A DNA stretch of 64,000 nucleotides from Alteraurantiacibacter buctensis (GTDB lineage: Bacteria; Pseudomonadota; Alphaproteobacteria; Sphingomonadales; Sphingomonadaceae). The DNA is taken from positions 186,657-250,656 of the forward strand of contig NZ_WTYV01000002.1 in NCBI RefSeq assembly GCF_009827655.1, written 5' to 3'. Made by a program: the position numbers and the translations under genes. Below the pieces are notes generated by a model. It was given only the letters and a program-made list of their open reading frames with translations, had not been told where the DNA came from and searched no databases. The stretch's first letter is position 1; every line of letters starts with the position of its first letter. Positions 46,741-55,373 of this stretch are shown here, one piece after another.

Positions 46741-46752
46741 GGATGATCCTTG

Positions 46753-46776
46753 CTTGTTTTACACTTGTAAGACAAG
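46753..46776. promoter_or_regulatory. Palindromic operator, site 1 (CTTGTTTTACA...)
   Basis: A near-perfect 24-base palindrome, CTTGTTTTACAC joined to TTGTAAGACAAG, between the divergent FAD oxidoreductase and amidohydrolase genes. The 20-base core fits TGTTTTACA-N2-TGTNAAACA, which recurs at 50411, 51901 and 55290. The position at both promoters suggests a TetR-like repressor. Confidence 0.6.
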
Positions 46777-46805
46777 ATTGGCGGCGAAACAAGCGAGGAG
46801 GGCTT

Positions 46806-48089
46806 ATGGCACGGTTGGCGGCGGCGGCAATTGGTCTGGCGGCGATAGTGGCGCTGGGCACCTCGCCCGCGCTGGCGGACCCGGCCTATGTTCACGCCGG
46901 GCGGCTGGTGGATGTGCAGGCGGGCCGCGTGCTGACCGACCAGCGCATTGTCATCGAGGACGAGCGGATCGTGGCAGTGGAGCCGTGGAGCCCGCCCGGC
47001 CCCGGTTCGCAGGTGATCGACTGGTCCGGCATGACCGTGTTGCCCGGCCTGATCGATGCCCATACCCACCTGGCGGACTGGGGCCAGAGCAACAACGTGG
47101 CCGAGCCGCTGCTGCATTCCCCACAGGAAATCGCCCTGATCGGCGCGCACCATGCGCGGGTCACGCTGGAGGCAGGGTTCACCAGTGTGCGTGACGTGGG
47201 CACCTTCCGCGCTTTTGGCGACGTGGCGCTGCGCGATGCCATCCATCGCGGCTGGGTGCCCGGCCCGCGCATGTGGGTGGCCAGTTCCTACATCACCGTG
47301 CCCGGCGGGGGCGGGGAGGTGACCGGCTTTGCCCACGGGGTTGAAGTGCCCGAGGACATGCGCGTGGGCGTGGTCCGCAATGCCGACGAGGTGCGCGAGA
47401 AGAGCCGCTACCTGTTCCAGCACGGGGTCGATTTCCTGAAGCTGATCGCCACCGGCGCCGTACTGGCTGAAGGGACCGAACCAGGCGCGATCGAGCTGTC
47501 CGAAGAAGAGATTGCCGCCGCGGTGGAAGTGGCGCGCGGCTATGGCAGCTATGCCACGGCCCATGCCCACGGGGCCGAGGGCATCCGCCAGGCGATCCGC
47601 GCCGGGGTCCGCTCTATCGAGCACGCCAGCCTGATCGACGCCGAAGGTATCCGCATGGCGCGCGAGGCCGGCACCTGGCTGGTGATGGACATCTACAACG
47701 GCGATTTCATCGAGGAGGTGGGCACGCGCGACGGCTGGCCCGCCGACATGCTGCGCAAGAACGAGGAGACGACCGACGCCCAGCGCGAAGGTTTCACCCG
47801 CGCGGTGCAGGCCGGGGTGCGGATTGCCTATGGCACCGATGCGGGCGTCTTCCCGCACGGCGATAACGCCCGCCAGTTCGCCTACATGGTCCGCTATGGC
47901 ATGACGCCGATGCAAGCCATCCAGAGCGCCACGATCAGCGTGGCCGAGCTGATGATGGCGCAGGATGTGGGGGCGATTGCCCCGGGCCGCTTTGCCGACA
48001 TGGTGGCGGTTGACGAAGACCCGCTGGCCGACATCACCGCGCTGGAGCGGATCGACCACGTGATGCAGGGGGGCAGGGTGGTGCGCTAG
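46806..48089 (+). CDS. Exported amidohydrolase (prolidase/imidazolonepropionase-like)
   Basis: A 427-residue TIM-barrel metal hydrolase with a Sec signal peptide (cleavage probably after LA at about residue 23). Metal ligands are visible: GLIDAHTHL (His pair), a Lys in FLKLIATGA, TAHAHGAEG, SIEHASL and the Asp in AYGTDAGVFPHG. This group includes Xaa-Pro (Xaa-Arg) dipeptidases of the amidohydrolase superfamily. Position beside S9 and M20 peptidase genes fits periplasmic dipeptide breakdown. The first in-frame ATG is upstream at 46743, but 46806 begins the signal sequence. Confidence 0.82.
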   Translation: MARLAAAAIGLAAIVALGTSPALADPAYVHAGRLVDVQAGRVLTDQRIVIEDERIVAVEPWSPPGPGSQVIDWSGMTVLPGLIDAHTHLADWGQSNNVAEPLLHSPQEIALIGAHHARVTLEAGFTSVRDVGTFRAFGDVALRDAIHRGWVPGPRMWVASSYITVPGGGGEVTGFAHGVEVPEDMRVGVVRNADEVREKSRYLFQHGVDFLKLIATGAVLAEGTEPGAIELSEEEIAAAVEVARGYGSYATAHAHGAEGIRQAIRAGVRSIEHASLIDAEGIRMAREAGTWLVMDIYNGDFIEEVGTRDGWPADMLRKNEETTDAQREGFTRAVQAGVRIAYGTDAGVFPHGDNARQFAYMVRYGMTPMQAIQSATISVAELMMAQDVGAIAPGRFADMVAVDEDPLADITALERIDHVMQGGRVVR

Positions 48090-48394
48090 TCGCGCCGCCG
48101 TTTGCCCTCCACCAGCACTGCATGCTGCCACTTGCCCGGCACCTTGTCGGTCCGGTGGATACAGCCGGCCCAGCAGCAGGGGCGGCGGTTGCCTTCGGCC
48201 AGCTCCGCAAGCGTGCGGGTGATGCGTTTTGCGCGGGTGGCGGGTTGCTTTGCGTCTTCCACCCAACAGATAAACTCGTTGCGGCCGAGCGGGGTCAGGC
48301 CCTGCCACAGGGCCAATTGCGCAGGCTGTTCTCTCAGCGCGGCCTCAAGATCCGCTGGAACTTCGTGGACGGTGCCCTGGGCGATTGCAGTCAT
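48086..48394 (-). CDS. YdeI/OmpD-associated family protein
   Basis: A 102-residue protein with the typical pattern PADLEAALREQPAQLALWQGLTPLGRNEFICWVEDAKQPATRAKRITRTLAELAEG, seen in the short C-terminal domain of YdeI/OmpD-associated proteins. Members have been linked to bacteriocin or stress tolerance, but the mechanism is unknown. It lacks a signal peptide. A basic tail with two cysteines follows. The stop overlaps that of the amidohydrolase gene, and it lies 12 bases downstream of the S9 peptidase start region on the same strand order (peptidase stop at 48407). Confidence 0.7.
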   Translation of the reverse strand: MTAIAQGTVHEVPADLEAALREQPAQLALWQGLTPLGRNEFICWVEDAKQPATRAKRITRTLAELAEGNRRPCCWAGCIHRTDKVPGKWQHAVLVEGKRRRD

Positions 48395-48406
48395 CCGGCC
48401 TTACCC

Positions 48407-50398
48407 TCATTGCCCCCGCAGCCACCTATCATACCAAGCAATAGACCGCACCATGCGGTCCTTCAGGTAGCTGGGCACCACCAGCCCGTGGTTCTGCCCC
48501 GGATAGACCACCAGCGTGGTCGGCACGTCGTTGCTTTGCAGCGCCTGGTACATCGCCAGCGAGCCTTCGCACGGCACGTTCCAGTCCTTCTCGGCGCACA
48601 GGTACAGGGTGGGGGCGGTGATGCGTTCGGACTGGAAGAAGGGGTAGGATAGCTGCATCCACCGCTCCACGTTGTTCCACGGCTCGCCCAGTTCCAGCAC
48701 GTAGTCGCGGGCATATTCGTCCACGCCGAAGCCGCCGAAGAAGTTGGCCATACCGGCGCCCGCCACCGCCGCCTTCACGCGGGTGTCGCTGGCGATCATG
48801 TAGTTCGACAGGATGCCGCCATAGGACCAGCCGCCCACGCCGATCTGGTCCGGACGGGACACGCCGTTGTCGATCGCCCAGGTGATCCCGGCGCTGATGT
48901 CGGCCGCGTCGACCGTGCCCCAGCGGCCCATCTGTGCCTGGGCAAAGGCCGCCCCGCGCCCGGAAGATCCGCGCGGGTTGATCGCCAGCACGGCATAGCC
49001 GGCGGCGGCGAACACCTGGTGGTCGGCCATGAATTCGTGGCTGAACTGGTACACCGGCCCCCCGTGCAGCCGCACGATCATGGGCAGGGGTGTATCCTGC
49101 TCGCGCCCCGCAGGCAGGGTGAGCAGGCCGTGGATTTGCACCCCGTCGCTGGTGAAGCTGACATCCTGCGTAGTCGCCAGGCGGCGGTTGGCCAGCCAGC
49201 GGTTGTGCGGCGACAGCATACGCGGGCTCGCCTCGACCGAGCGCAGCGCCAGCGGTGTCAGCGGGTCGCCGTCCAGCACTGCCAGTTGACCCTGCGGCCC
49301 CTCGGCAAAGTCATAGGCGAAGCGCGCCCCGCCGGTCAGGTATTCCACCGCATCGGTGGCGGGGTCGATGCGGGCCAGCCAGGTGTCCTGCGGCTGCTCG
49401 ACCAGCGCCAGGATATGGCGGCCATCGTGGCTCCATTCGGGCTGCTGCACCCAGCGGTCGATCCAGGCGACCTGCCGTTCCTGCCCGCTGGCGAGATCGG
49501 CCACCACCAGTTGCAGCGGGTTGTACCAGGTCTCCTGCGGCGGGCCGCTGCGCAGCCACAGCAGGCGGCGGCCATCCGGCGACCACTGCGGGGCATTGGT
49601 GTCCATGCCGGGGTCGGCGTCTTCGCCCTTGAACGTGTCGATCCGCCGCGCCGGGCCGCCGGCTACCGGCATCACGTAAACGTCCGAACAGCGCAGGCGA
49701 ACGGCGGGATCGCACTGGCGCGAGACATAGGCGAGCTGGGTGCCATCGGGCGAGAGGCTGGGATGGCCCACATCGTAATCGCCGCTGGTCACCGGCACGG
49801 CCTCGCTGCCGGGCGTAAAGTCCACGCGGAACAGGTGGGTACGGCGATCGTCCACGAAGCCGCGATAGTCCTCGCGCGCGGTGAAGCGGGTGATCACGAT
49901 GGGCGGGGCCACTGCGGGCGCTTCGGCCACCACGTTGGTGCCAACCTCGGTGAGGACTATGGCAAAGCTGCCGTCGGGAGCCAGCGAATAGTCACTGACG
50001 CCGCCCGCCAGCGTGCTGACCTGGCGCGGCGGTTCGCCAGCGGTACTGGCCCACAGCTGCGCCGCCTCGCCTTCCGCCCCGCTGCGGATGAAAGCGAAAA
50101 CGCGCCCGTCGGCGCTCCAGCGGGGCATGGCCTCGTCGCGGTCCAGCGTGGGGTAGAGCGGCTGCGCGCTGCTGCCGTCCCATTGGGCGATCCAGATGTC
50201 GGACTGCGAAGCATCCCCCTCGGCCGGGCCATTGACCACATAGGCAATCCGCGCGCCATCGGGGGCGAAGACCGGGTCTGACAGGTCCTCCAGCCGCAGC
50301 ACGTCGTCCACGGTAAAGGGCGCGGCCTCCTGCGCGGCCAGCGCGCCAGGCAGGGTGGCAAGCGCCACGGTGGCGAGGAGCAGCGGCAGGCGAAGCAT
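48407..50398 (-). CDS. S9 family (prolyl oligopeptidase/acylaminoacyl) peptidase
   Basis: A 663-residue exported serine peptidase with a signal peptide (MLRLPLLLATVALATLPGALAA). A beta-propeller of WD-like TolB-type repeats (PVFAPDGARIAYV, PRWSADGRVFAFI, PSLSPDGTQLAYV, PQWSPDGRRLLWL, PEWSHDGRHILAL) covers about residues 30-400. The alpha/beta-hydrolase domain has the nucleophile in GGWSYGG, Asp in CAEKDWNVP and His in GQNHGL. The protein likely removes peptides N- or C-terminal of Pro or acyl groups in the periplasm. The ATG at 50398 is preferred over 50437. It is divergent from the M20 peptidase. Confidence 0.88.
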   Translation of the reverse strand: MLRLPLLLATVALATLPGALAAQEAAPFTVDDVLRLEDLSDPVFAPDGARIAYVVNGPAEGDASQSDIWIAQWDGSSAQPLYPTLDRDEAMPRWSADGRVFAFIRSGAEGEAAQLWASTAGEPPRQVSTLAGGVSDYSLAPDGSFAIVLTEVGTNVVAEAPAVAPPIVITRFTAREDYRGFVDDRRTHLFRVDFTPGSEAVPVTSGDYDVGHPSLSPDGTQLAYVSRQCDPAVRLRCSDVYVMPVAGGPARRIDTFKGEDADPGMDTNAPQWSPDGRRLLWLRSGPPQETWYNPLQLVVADLASGQERQVAWIDRWVQQPEWSHDGRHILALVEQPQDTWLARIDPATDAVEYLTGGARFAYDFAEGPQGQLAVLDGDPLTPLALRSVEASPRMLSPHNRWLANRRLATTQDVSFTSDGVQIHGLLTLPAGREQDTPLPMIVRLHGGPVYQFSHEFMADHQVFAAAGYAVLAINPRGSSGRGAAFAQAQMGRWGTVDAADISAGITWAIDNGVSRPDQIGVGGWSYGGILSNYMIASDTRVKAAVAGAGMANFFGGFGVDEYARDYVLELGEPWNNVERWMQLSYPFFQSERITAPTLYLCAEKDWNVPCEGSLAMYQALQSNDVPTTLVVYPGQNHGLVVPSYLKDRMVRSIAWYDRWLRGQ

Positions 50399-50410
50399 GG
50401 CTATGGGTCC

Positions 50411-50430
50411 TGTTTTACAACTGTCCACTT
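50411..50430. promoter_or_regulatory. Operator, site 2 (degenerate right half)
   Basis: TGTTTTACAACTGTCCACTT. The left half fits the consensus exactly; the right half fits only its first three bases (TGT). It lies between the divergent S9 and M20 peptidase genes, 13 bases from the S9 start codon. Confidence 0.5.
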
Positions 50431-50485
50431 GCAGCACGGCGCGGCTTGCGGTTCAAGGGTGGTTCCAGACGAAAGGAATTTTGCC

Positions 50486-51895
50486 GTGCGCCCCTCTCCC
50501 AAGCGCCATGCCGCCACCCTGCTCGCCGCTGCCGCCCTTGCAGGACTGGCCCAGCCCGCCGCCGCGCAGGCCGATCAGACGCTGGCACGGCAACTGCTGG
50601 CGGAAGCGGTCGCCAGCAACACCGCGCCCAGCGGCGGCACCACCACGCGGCCCTTGGTGGACCTGCTGGTGCGCCACCTGCGCGCCGCGGACTTCAGCGA
50701 GGCGGACATCGCCACCCCCGCCATCAGCGAAGCGCTGCCCAGCCTGGTCGTCCGCTATCGCAGCCCGAACCCGCAAGCGCGCCCGGTGTTGCTGATGGCG
50801 CACATGGACGTGGTGGAGGCCCTGCCAGCGGACTGGTCCTACCCCCCGTTCGAACTGACCGAGGAGGACGGCTGGCTCTATGGCCGCGGTTCTGAGGACA
50901 ACAAGGCGGGCGTCGCCATCCTGGTGGCCAATTTCATCCGCCTGAAGCAGGAAGGCTTCGTGCCCGACCGCGACCTGATCGTGATGCTGACGGCAGACGA
51001 GGAAACCAACGGCCTCTCCGCCCAGCAACTGCTCAGCCAGCATAGCGATCTGGTGGATGCAGAATTCGCCCTCAACACCGATGGCGGCGGGGTGATCGCG
51101 GACGAAGCAGGCAATCCGCAGGCCTTCATCATGCAGACGGCGGAAAAGGTCTATGCCACCTATGCCTTCACCGCCAGCGACCCCGGCGGCCATTCCAGCC
51201 TGCCCAAGCCCGACAGCCCGATCTCGGCCGTGGCGCGCGCGCTGGTGGCGCTGGAGGACTGGCACTTCCCGATCAACCTGGGCGAGACAAGTCGCAGCTT
51301 TTTCCGGCAATGGAGCGTGGTGGCCGACGCCGACGAGCGCCCGCTGCTGGCGGCGCTGGCAGCCTACCAGCCCGGTGATCTGGAGCCGGCAGGGCTGGCG
51401 GCCAACCCCTATTACAATTCGCTGGCGCGGACCACCTGCGTTGCCACGGGATTGACCGGTGGCCATGCCGAGAACGCCCTGCCGCAGAATGCCCGTGCGG
51501 TGATCAACTGCCGTGTCCTGCCGCAGGAAAGCGAGGCTTCGGTGCGTGAGCGGCTGGCCGCGCTGGCTGCGCCCTATGGCGTGACGGTGGAGGAGGTATT
51601 CCCCTATGCCGGCAGCCCGCCTTCGGCGCTGGAACCGGGGATCATGCAACTGGTGAGCGATACTGCGGCTCGCCATTTCGGGGTCATTCCGGTGATCCCG
51701 GAACTCAGCACCGGGGCCACCGACGGCTCGTTCACCCGCAGCGAGGGCATCCCCACCTATGGCGTGGGCGCGGTTGCCGAAGACCCCGCCGGCACCCGCA
51801 TCCACGGCAAGGACGAGCGGATCGCGATCACCTCGTTCAACCTGGCGCTGGATTACTGGTACGATCTGACCCGATCCGTAGCGACGCTCGATTGA
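50486..51895 (+). CDS. M20 family metallopeptidase, exported
   Basis: A 469-residue M20 zinc peptidase (carboxypeptidase/dipeptidase type) with a signal peptide ending AAAQA. Metal ligands: His-Asp in LLMAHMDVVEALP, Asp in GRGSEDNKAG, Glu pair in LTADEETNGLS and a C-terminal His in TRIHGKDER. A lid/dimerisation domain lies between about residues 200 and 340. Start is GTG at 50486 behind AAAGGA; the earlier in-frame ATG at 50429 overlaps the divergent operator region. It would process short peptides released by its S9 neighbour. Confidence 0.85.
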   Translation: MRPSPKRHAATLLAAAALAGLAQPAAAQADQTLARQLLAEAVASNTAPSGGTTTRPLVDLLVRHLRAADFSEADIATPAISEALPSLVVRYRSPNPQARPVLLMAHMDVVEALPADWSYPPFELTEEDGWLYGRGSEDNKAGVAILVANFIRLKQEGFVPDRDLIVMLTADEETNGLSAQQLLSQHSDLVDAEFALNTDGGGVIADEAGNPQAFIMQTAEKVYATYAFTASDPGGHSSLPKPDSPISAVARALVALEDWHFPINLGETSRSFFRQWSVVADADERPLLAALAAYQPGDLEPAGLAANPYYNSLARTTCVATGLTGGHAENALPQNARAVINCRVLPQESEASVRERLAALAAPYGVTVEEVFPYAGSPPSALEPGIMQLVSDTAARHFGVIPVIPELSTGATDGSFTRSEGIPTYGVGAVAEDPAGTRIHGKDERIAITSFNLALDYWYDLTRSVATLD

Positions 51896-51900
51896 TCCGC

Positions 51901-51920
51901 TGTTTTACATCTGTTAAACA
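51901..51920. promoter_or_regulatory. Palindromic operator, site 3
   Basis: TGTTTTACATCTGTTAAACA is an almost perfect palindrome. It ends 6 bases before the ATG of the Rieske oxygenase gene. It therefore covers the position of the ribosome-binding site and no Shine-Dalgarno is visible between, so a leaderless transcript or direct blocking by a repressor is likely. Confidence 0.6.
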
Positions 51921-51926
51921 AGCGCC

Positions 51927-53099
51927 ATGACCGAGATGACCAAACCCGTTGCCGACCAGTCCGGCTGGAGCCTGCCGGCCTGGACCTATTCCGATGCCGA
52001 CTTCATGGCGCTGGAAAAGGCCAAGCTGTTTATGCCGGCCTGGCACCTGGTGTGCCACGTGTCCGACATTCCGCGGCCCGGCGATTACCAGACCTTCGCC
52101 ATGATGGGCGAGCGGGCCGTGGTGGTGCGCGGGCGCGACGGGGCGATCCGCGCCTTCCACAACGTCTGCCCGCACCGCGCGGCACGGTTGCTGGATGGCG
52201 AGAGCGGCAATTGCGGCGGGCGCGTCACCTGCCCCTATCATGCCTGGTCCTTCGGGCTTGATGGCAAGCTGCTGGCGGTGCCCTTCATCGAGGAATACGA
52301 GAATTTCGAGAAGGCGGATTTCGGCCTGTTCCCGCTGGAGCACGCGGTCAGCCACGGCTTCGTCTATATCCGCTTCGAAAACGGCGGGCAGAGCCTCGAC
52401 GAATTCCTCGCCCCGATCGAGGAGGAGATGGGCCTCTACCGCTTCGGGGCGATGGAGCCGCTGGTGCCGATCCGCAGCCGCGTGCGCGAGGTCAACTGGA
52501 AGAACGCCTGCGACAATTATGTGGATGCCCTGCACGTGCGCGTGGCGCACCCCGGTTTGAACAGCCTGGTGCGCGATACCTATCGCCTGACGATTGATCG
52601 CGGGGTGGACAAGATCTTCGCCGAAGCGGGCGCGGGCAAGAGCGCGCACGCCAGCGTCACCGCCTATCGCGAGGTGCTGCCCCGGGTGGACCATCTGCCC
52701 GAGGAGCGGCAGCAGATGTGGACCTATTACCGGCTGTTTCCCGGCCTGATGTTCGATGTCTACCCGGACCAGATCGACTTCATGCAGTTCATTCCGCTAA
52801 CCCCCACCACCTGCATCCTGCGCGACGGGGCCTATGCCCTGCCTGACAGCCGGCGCGAGATGAAGGCAGCGCGCTATCTCAACGGGCGGATCAACCGCGA
52901 CGTGAACTTCGAGGACAAGGGCCTGATCGAGCGGGTGCAGGACGGCATGGGCACCAGCCGCTTCCGGCAAGGGCCGCTGGGGAAGAACGAGATTTGCCTG
53001 CGCGCATTTGCCCAGCGGATGCGGCGCGAAATCCCGATCAGCGCCGAAGTCGACCGGCCATCGCCGGAACGGTTGCGCGAAAGCCTGAACGCGGCCTAA
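51927..53099 (+). CDS. Rieske non-haem iron oxygenase, alpha subunit
   Basis: A 390-residue ring-hydroxylating-type oxygenase. The Rieske cluster ligands are Cys81, His83 (CPHR) and Cys102, His105 (CPYHAW). The mononuclear iron site is NWKNACDNYVDALHVRVAHPG with bridging Asp200, His203 and His208, the same spacing as in naphthalene dioxygenase (Asp205, His208, His213). The sequence resembles single-component choline/carnitine/stachydrine-type monooxygenases more than aromatic dioxygenases. No reductase or ferredoxin gene is in the window. The ATG at 51927 lies next to operator site 3, so it belongs to the 45-57 kb regulon. Confidence 0.82.
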   Translation: MTEMTKPVADQSGWSLPAWTYSDADFMALEKAKLFMPAWHLVCHVSDIPRPGDYQTFAMMGERAVVVRGRDGAIRAFHNVCPHRAARLLDGESGNCGGRVTCPYHAWSFGLDGKLLAVPFIEEYENFEKADFGLFPLEHAVSHGFVYIRFENGGQSLDEFLAPIEEEMGLYRFGAMEPLVPIRSRVREVNWKNACDNYVDALHVRVAHPGLNSLVRDTYRLTIDRGVDKIFAEAGAGKSAHASVTAYREVLPRVDHLPEERQQMWTYYRLFPGLMFDVYPDQIDFMQFIPLTPTTCILRDGAYALPDSRREMKAARYLNGRINRDVNFEDKGLIERVQDGMGTSRFRQGPLGKNEICLRAFAQRMRREIPISAEVDRPSPERLRESLNAA

Positions 53100-53109
53100 C
53101 CTGCCCGCC

Positions 53110-53460
53110 ATGAGCGGACACAAGATCTACGGCATGGCCTTTGCGCGCATCTATCCGATGTACGTGGCCAAGGTGAAGAGGAAGGGCCGCAGCACGGGCG
53201 AGCTGGACCAGGTGATTGCCTGGCATACCGGTTATGCGGGCGCATCGCTGGACGCGGCGCTGGGGGACGAGCGCAGCATGGAAGCTTTCTTCGCCCAGGC
53301 TCCGGCGCTGAACCCGGCGCGCGAGCTGGTCACCGGCAAGGTTTGCGGGGTGCAGGTGGAAACGGTGGCAGAGCCGCTGATGCGGGAGATACGCATACTC
53401 GACAAGCTGGTGGACGAACTGGCCAGGGGCCGCTCGCTGGAGAAGATCCTGCGCGCATGA
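53110..53460 (+). CDS. DUF2200 family protein
   Basis: A 116-residue soluble protein; KIYGMAFARIYPMYVAKVKRKGR, ELDQVIAWHTGY and KVCGVQVETVAEPLMREIRILDKLVDELARG are the core of DUF2200. The function is unknown. The ATG is 10 bases after the Rieske stop, and the stop overlaps the next start by 4 bases, so it is within the same operon. Confidence 0.8.
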   Translation: MSGHKIYGMAFARIYPMYVAKVKRKGRSTGELDQVIAWHTGYAGASLDAALGDERSMEAFFAQAPALNPARELVTGKVCGVQVETVAEPLMREIRILDKLVDELARGRSLEKILRA

Positions 53461-55199
53461 GCCAGTCCGCCGCTCCCACCATCTCCCAGCTACAGGCCTT
53501 CCTGGCCGCCAATCCGCAATCGGCCGATGGCTGGCGGGTGCTGGGCGATGCCTTCACGGCTGCAGGCAAGGTGGCCGATGCCGATGCGGCCTATGCCCGT
53601 GCAATCAAGGCCGCCACGCGCGACCCGGAGCTGCTGCAGGCGGCCGATGCGCTGGTGCGGGGCGAGCTGGCCGTGGCCGAGCCGATCCTGCGCGGCCGCC
53701 TGAAGCGCGCGCCCACCGATGTCGCAGCGATCCGAATGCTGGCCGAACTGGCCAGCCGCCTGGGCCGGTTCGGCGATGCCGAGAAGCTGTTGCGCCGCGC
53801 GCTGGAACTGGCGCCCAGCTTCCGCGTCGCCCGCCACAACCTGGCGCTGGTGCTGCACCGCCAGGGCCGCAGCGTGGAGGCGCTGGACGAGATTGCCGCG
53901 CTGGAAGCCGATGGCGAGGACACTGCCGCCTTGGCCAACCTGAAGGCGGCGGCTCTGGGCCGCATCGGCGACTATGGCGATGCCCTGGCCCTTTACGAGG
54001 AGGCGCTGGATCGCCGTCCCGCACAGCCCAAGACCTGGATGAGCTATGCCCACGCTCTCAAGACCGTGGGCCGCCAGGCCGATGCCGTGGCCGCCTATCG
54101 CCGGGCAATCGAACTGCAGCCGGGCATGGGAGAGGCCTGGTGGAGCCTCGCCAACCTGAAGCGCGTGGCCTTCGCGCCGGAGGACCGCGCTGCCATGCGC
54201 CGGGCGCTGGCGGGGGAGCTGTCGCAGGAAGACCGCTTCCACCTGGAATTCGCGCTGGGCAAGGCGGAGGAGGACGCGGGCGATTTTCCCGCCTCGTTCG
54301 CCCACTATGCGCGCGGCAATGCCCTGCGCCGCACGATGATCCGGCACGATCCGGCAGAACTGGACGACCAGGTGGCACGCGCGCGCGCGCTGTTCACCCC
54401 GAGCTTCCTCGCGCAACGGCAGGGGTGGGGTTGCCAGGCGACGGACCCGATCTTCATCCTCGGGATGCCCCGCGCCGGATCGACGCTGCTGGAACAGGTG
54501 CTGGCCAGCCATCCGGCGGTGGAAGGCACGATGGAACTGCCCGATATCCCGCAGCTCGTCACCCGCGTGTCAGGCCGCAAGCTGCGCAGCGAGCCGAGCG
54601 CCTATCCCGAGGCGTTGGCCGCCCTCACGGCGGAGCATGCCCGGGCGCTGGGCGAGGAATACCTGGAAAACACCCGCGTGCAGCGCAAGACCGATGCACC
54701 GCATTTCATCGACAAGCTGCCCAACAACTGGCTGCACGTGGGCCTGATCCGCCTGATCCTGCCCAATGCGCGGATCATCGATGCGCGCCGCCACCCGCTG
54801 GCCTGCTGTTTTTCCAACTTCAAGCAGCACTTCGCGCGGGGCCAGACTTTCTCCTACAGCCTGGAGGATATGGGCCACTATTACCGCCGCTATACCGAGC
54901 TTCTGGCCCATTTCGACGAGGTGCAGCCCGGCCTGGTGCACCGCGTGTTCTACGAGCGGGTGGTAGAGGACCTTGAGGGCGAGGTGCGCCGGATGCTGGC
55001 CTTCCTGGGCCTGCCGTTCGATCCGGCCTGCCTGCGCTATTACGAAAGCGAGCGGGCGGTGCGCACCGCCAGTTCCGAACAGGTGCGCGAGCCGATCTTC
55101 CGCCAGGGGCTGGACCAGTGGCGGCACTACGAACCCTGGCTCGATCCGCTGAAACAGGCCCTCGGGCCGGCGCTCGCGGACTATCCGCACCAGTCCTGA
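53457..55199 (+). CDS. TPR-repeat sulfotransferase
   Basis: A 580-residue protein. Residues about 10-290 form tetratricopeptide repeats (for example GWRVLGDAFTAAGKVADADAAYARAI). The C-terminal sulfotransferase domain begins with the PAPS-binding loop PIFILGMPRAGSTLLEQVL (331-349), followed by FIDKLPNNWLHVGLIRLILPNARIIDARRHPLACC, a second PAPS contact. It transfers sulfate from PAPS to a peptide, sugar or small molecule. No PAPS-synthesis gene is nearby. The start overlaps the DUF2200 stop (ATGA), so it is cotranscribed with DUF2200 and the Rieske gene. Confidence 0.85.
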   Translation: MSQSAAPTISQLQAFLAANPQSADGWRVLGDAFTAAGKVADADAAYARAIKAATRDPELLQAADALVRGELAVAEPILRGRLKRAPTDVAAIRMLAELASRLGRFGDAEKLLRRALELAPSFRVARHNLALVLHRQGRSVEALDEIAALEADGEDTAALANLKAAALGRIGDYGDALALYEEALDRRPAQPKTWMSYAHALKTVGRQADAVAAYRRAIELQPGMGEAWWSLANLKRVAFAPEDRAAMRRALAGELSQEDRFHLEFALGKAEEDAGDFPASFAHYARGNALRRTMIRHDPAELDDQVARARALFTPSFLAQRQGWGCQATDPIFILGMPRAGSTLLEQVLASHPAVEGTMELPDIPQLVTRVSGRKLRSEPSAYPEALAALTAEHARALGEEYLENTRVQRKTDAPHFIDKLPNNWLHVGLIRLILPNARIIDARRHPLACCFSNFKQHFARGQTFSYSLEDMGHYYRRYTELLAHFDEVQPGLVHRVFYERVVEDLEGEVRRMLAFLGLPFDPACLRYYESERAVRTASSEQVREPIFRQGLDQWRHYEPWLDPLKQALGPALADYPHQS

Positions 55200-55289
55200 G
55201 CCGTGGGGAGACTGTGGCCTTTGCGCCATAGTCTCTCGCCTTCGCAACATGGTTTCAGCGCAAACTTGACAGTTCGGTGACGGAGGAGT

Positions 55290-55309
55290 TCTTTTACACC
55301 TGTCAAACT
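55290..55309. promoter_or_regulatory. Palindromic operator, site 4
   Basis: TCTTTTACACCTGTCAAACT fits TGTTTTACA-N2-TGTNAAACA with mismatches only at the ends. It lies about 65 bases upstream of the TonB-dependent receptor start, in the 5' promoter zone. Confidence 0.5.
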
Positions 55310-55373
55310 GGGTGCCGTGCCGGGGGACAGGCCGCCGGCGCCTTGATCGATGGCGAACAGAAAAGGGGTCAAT

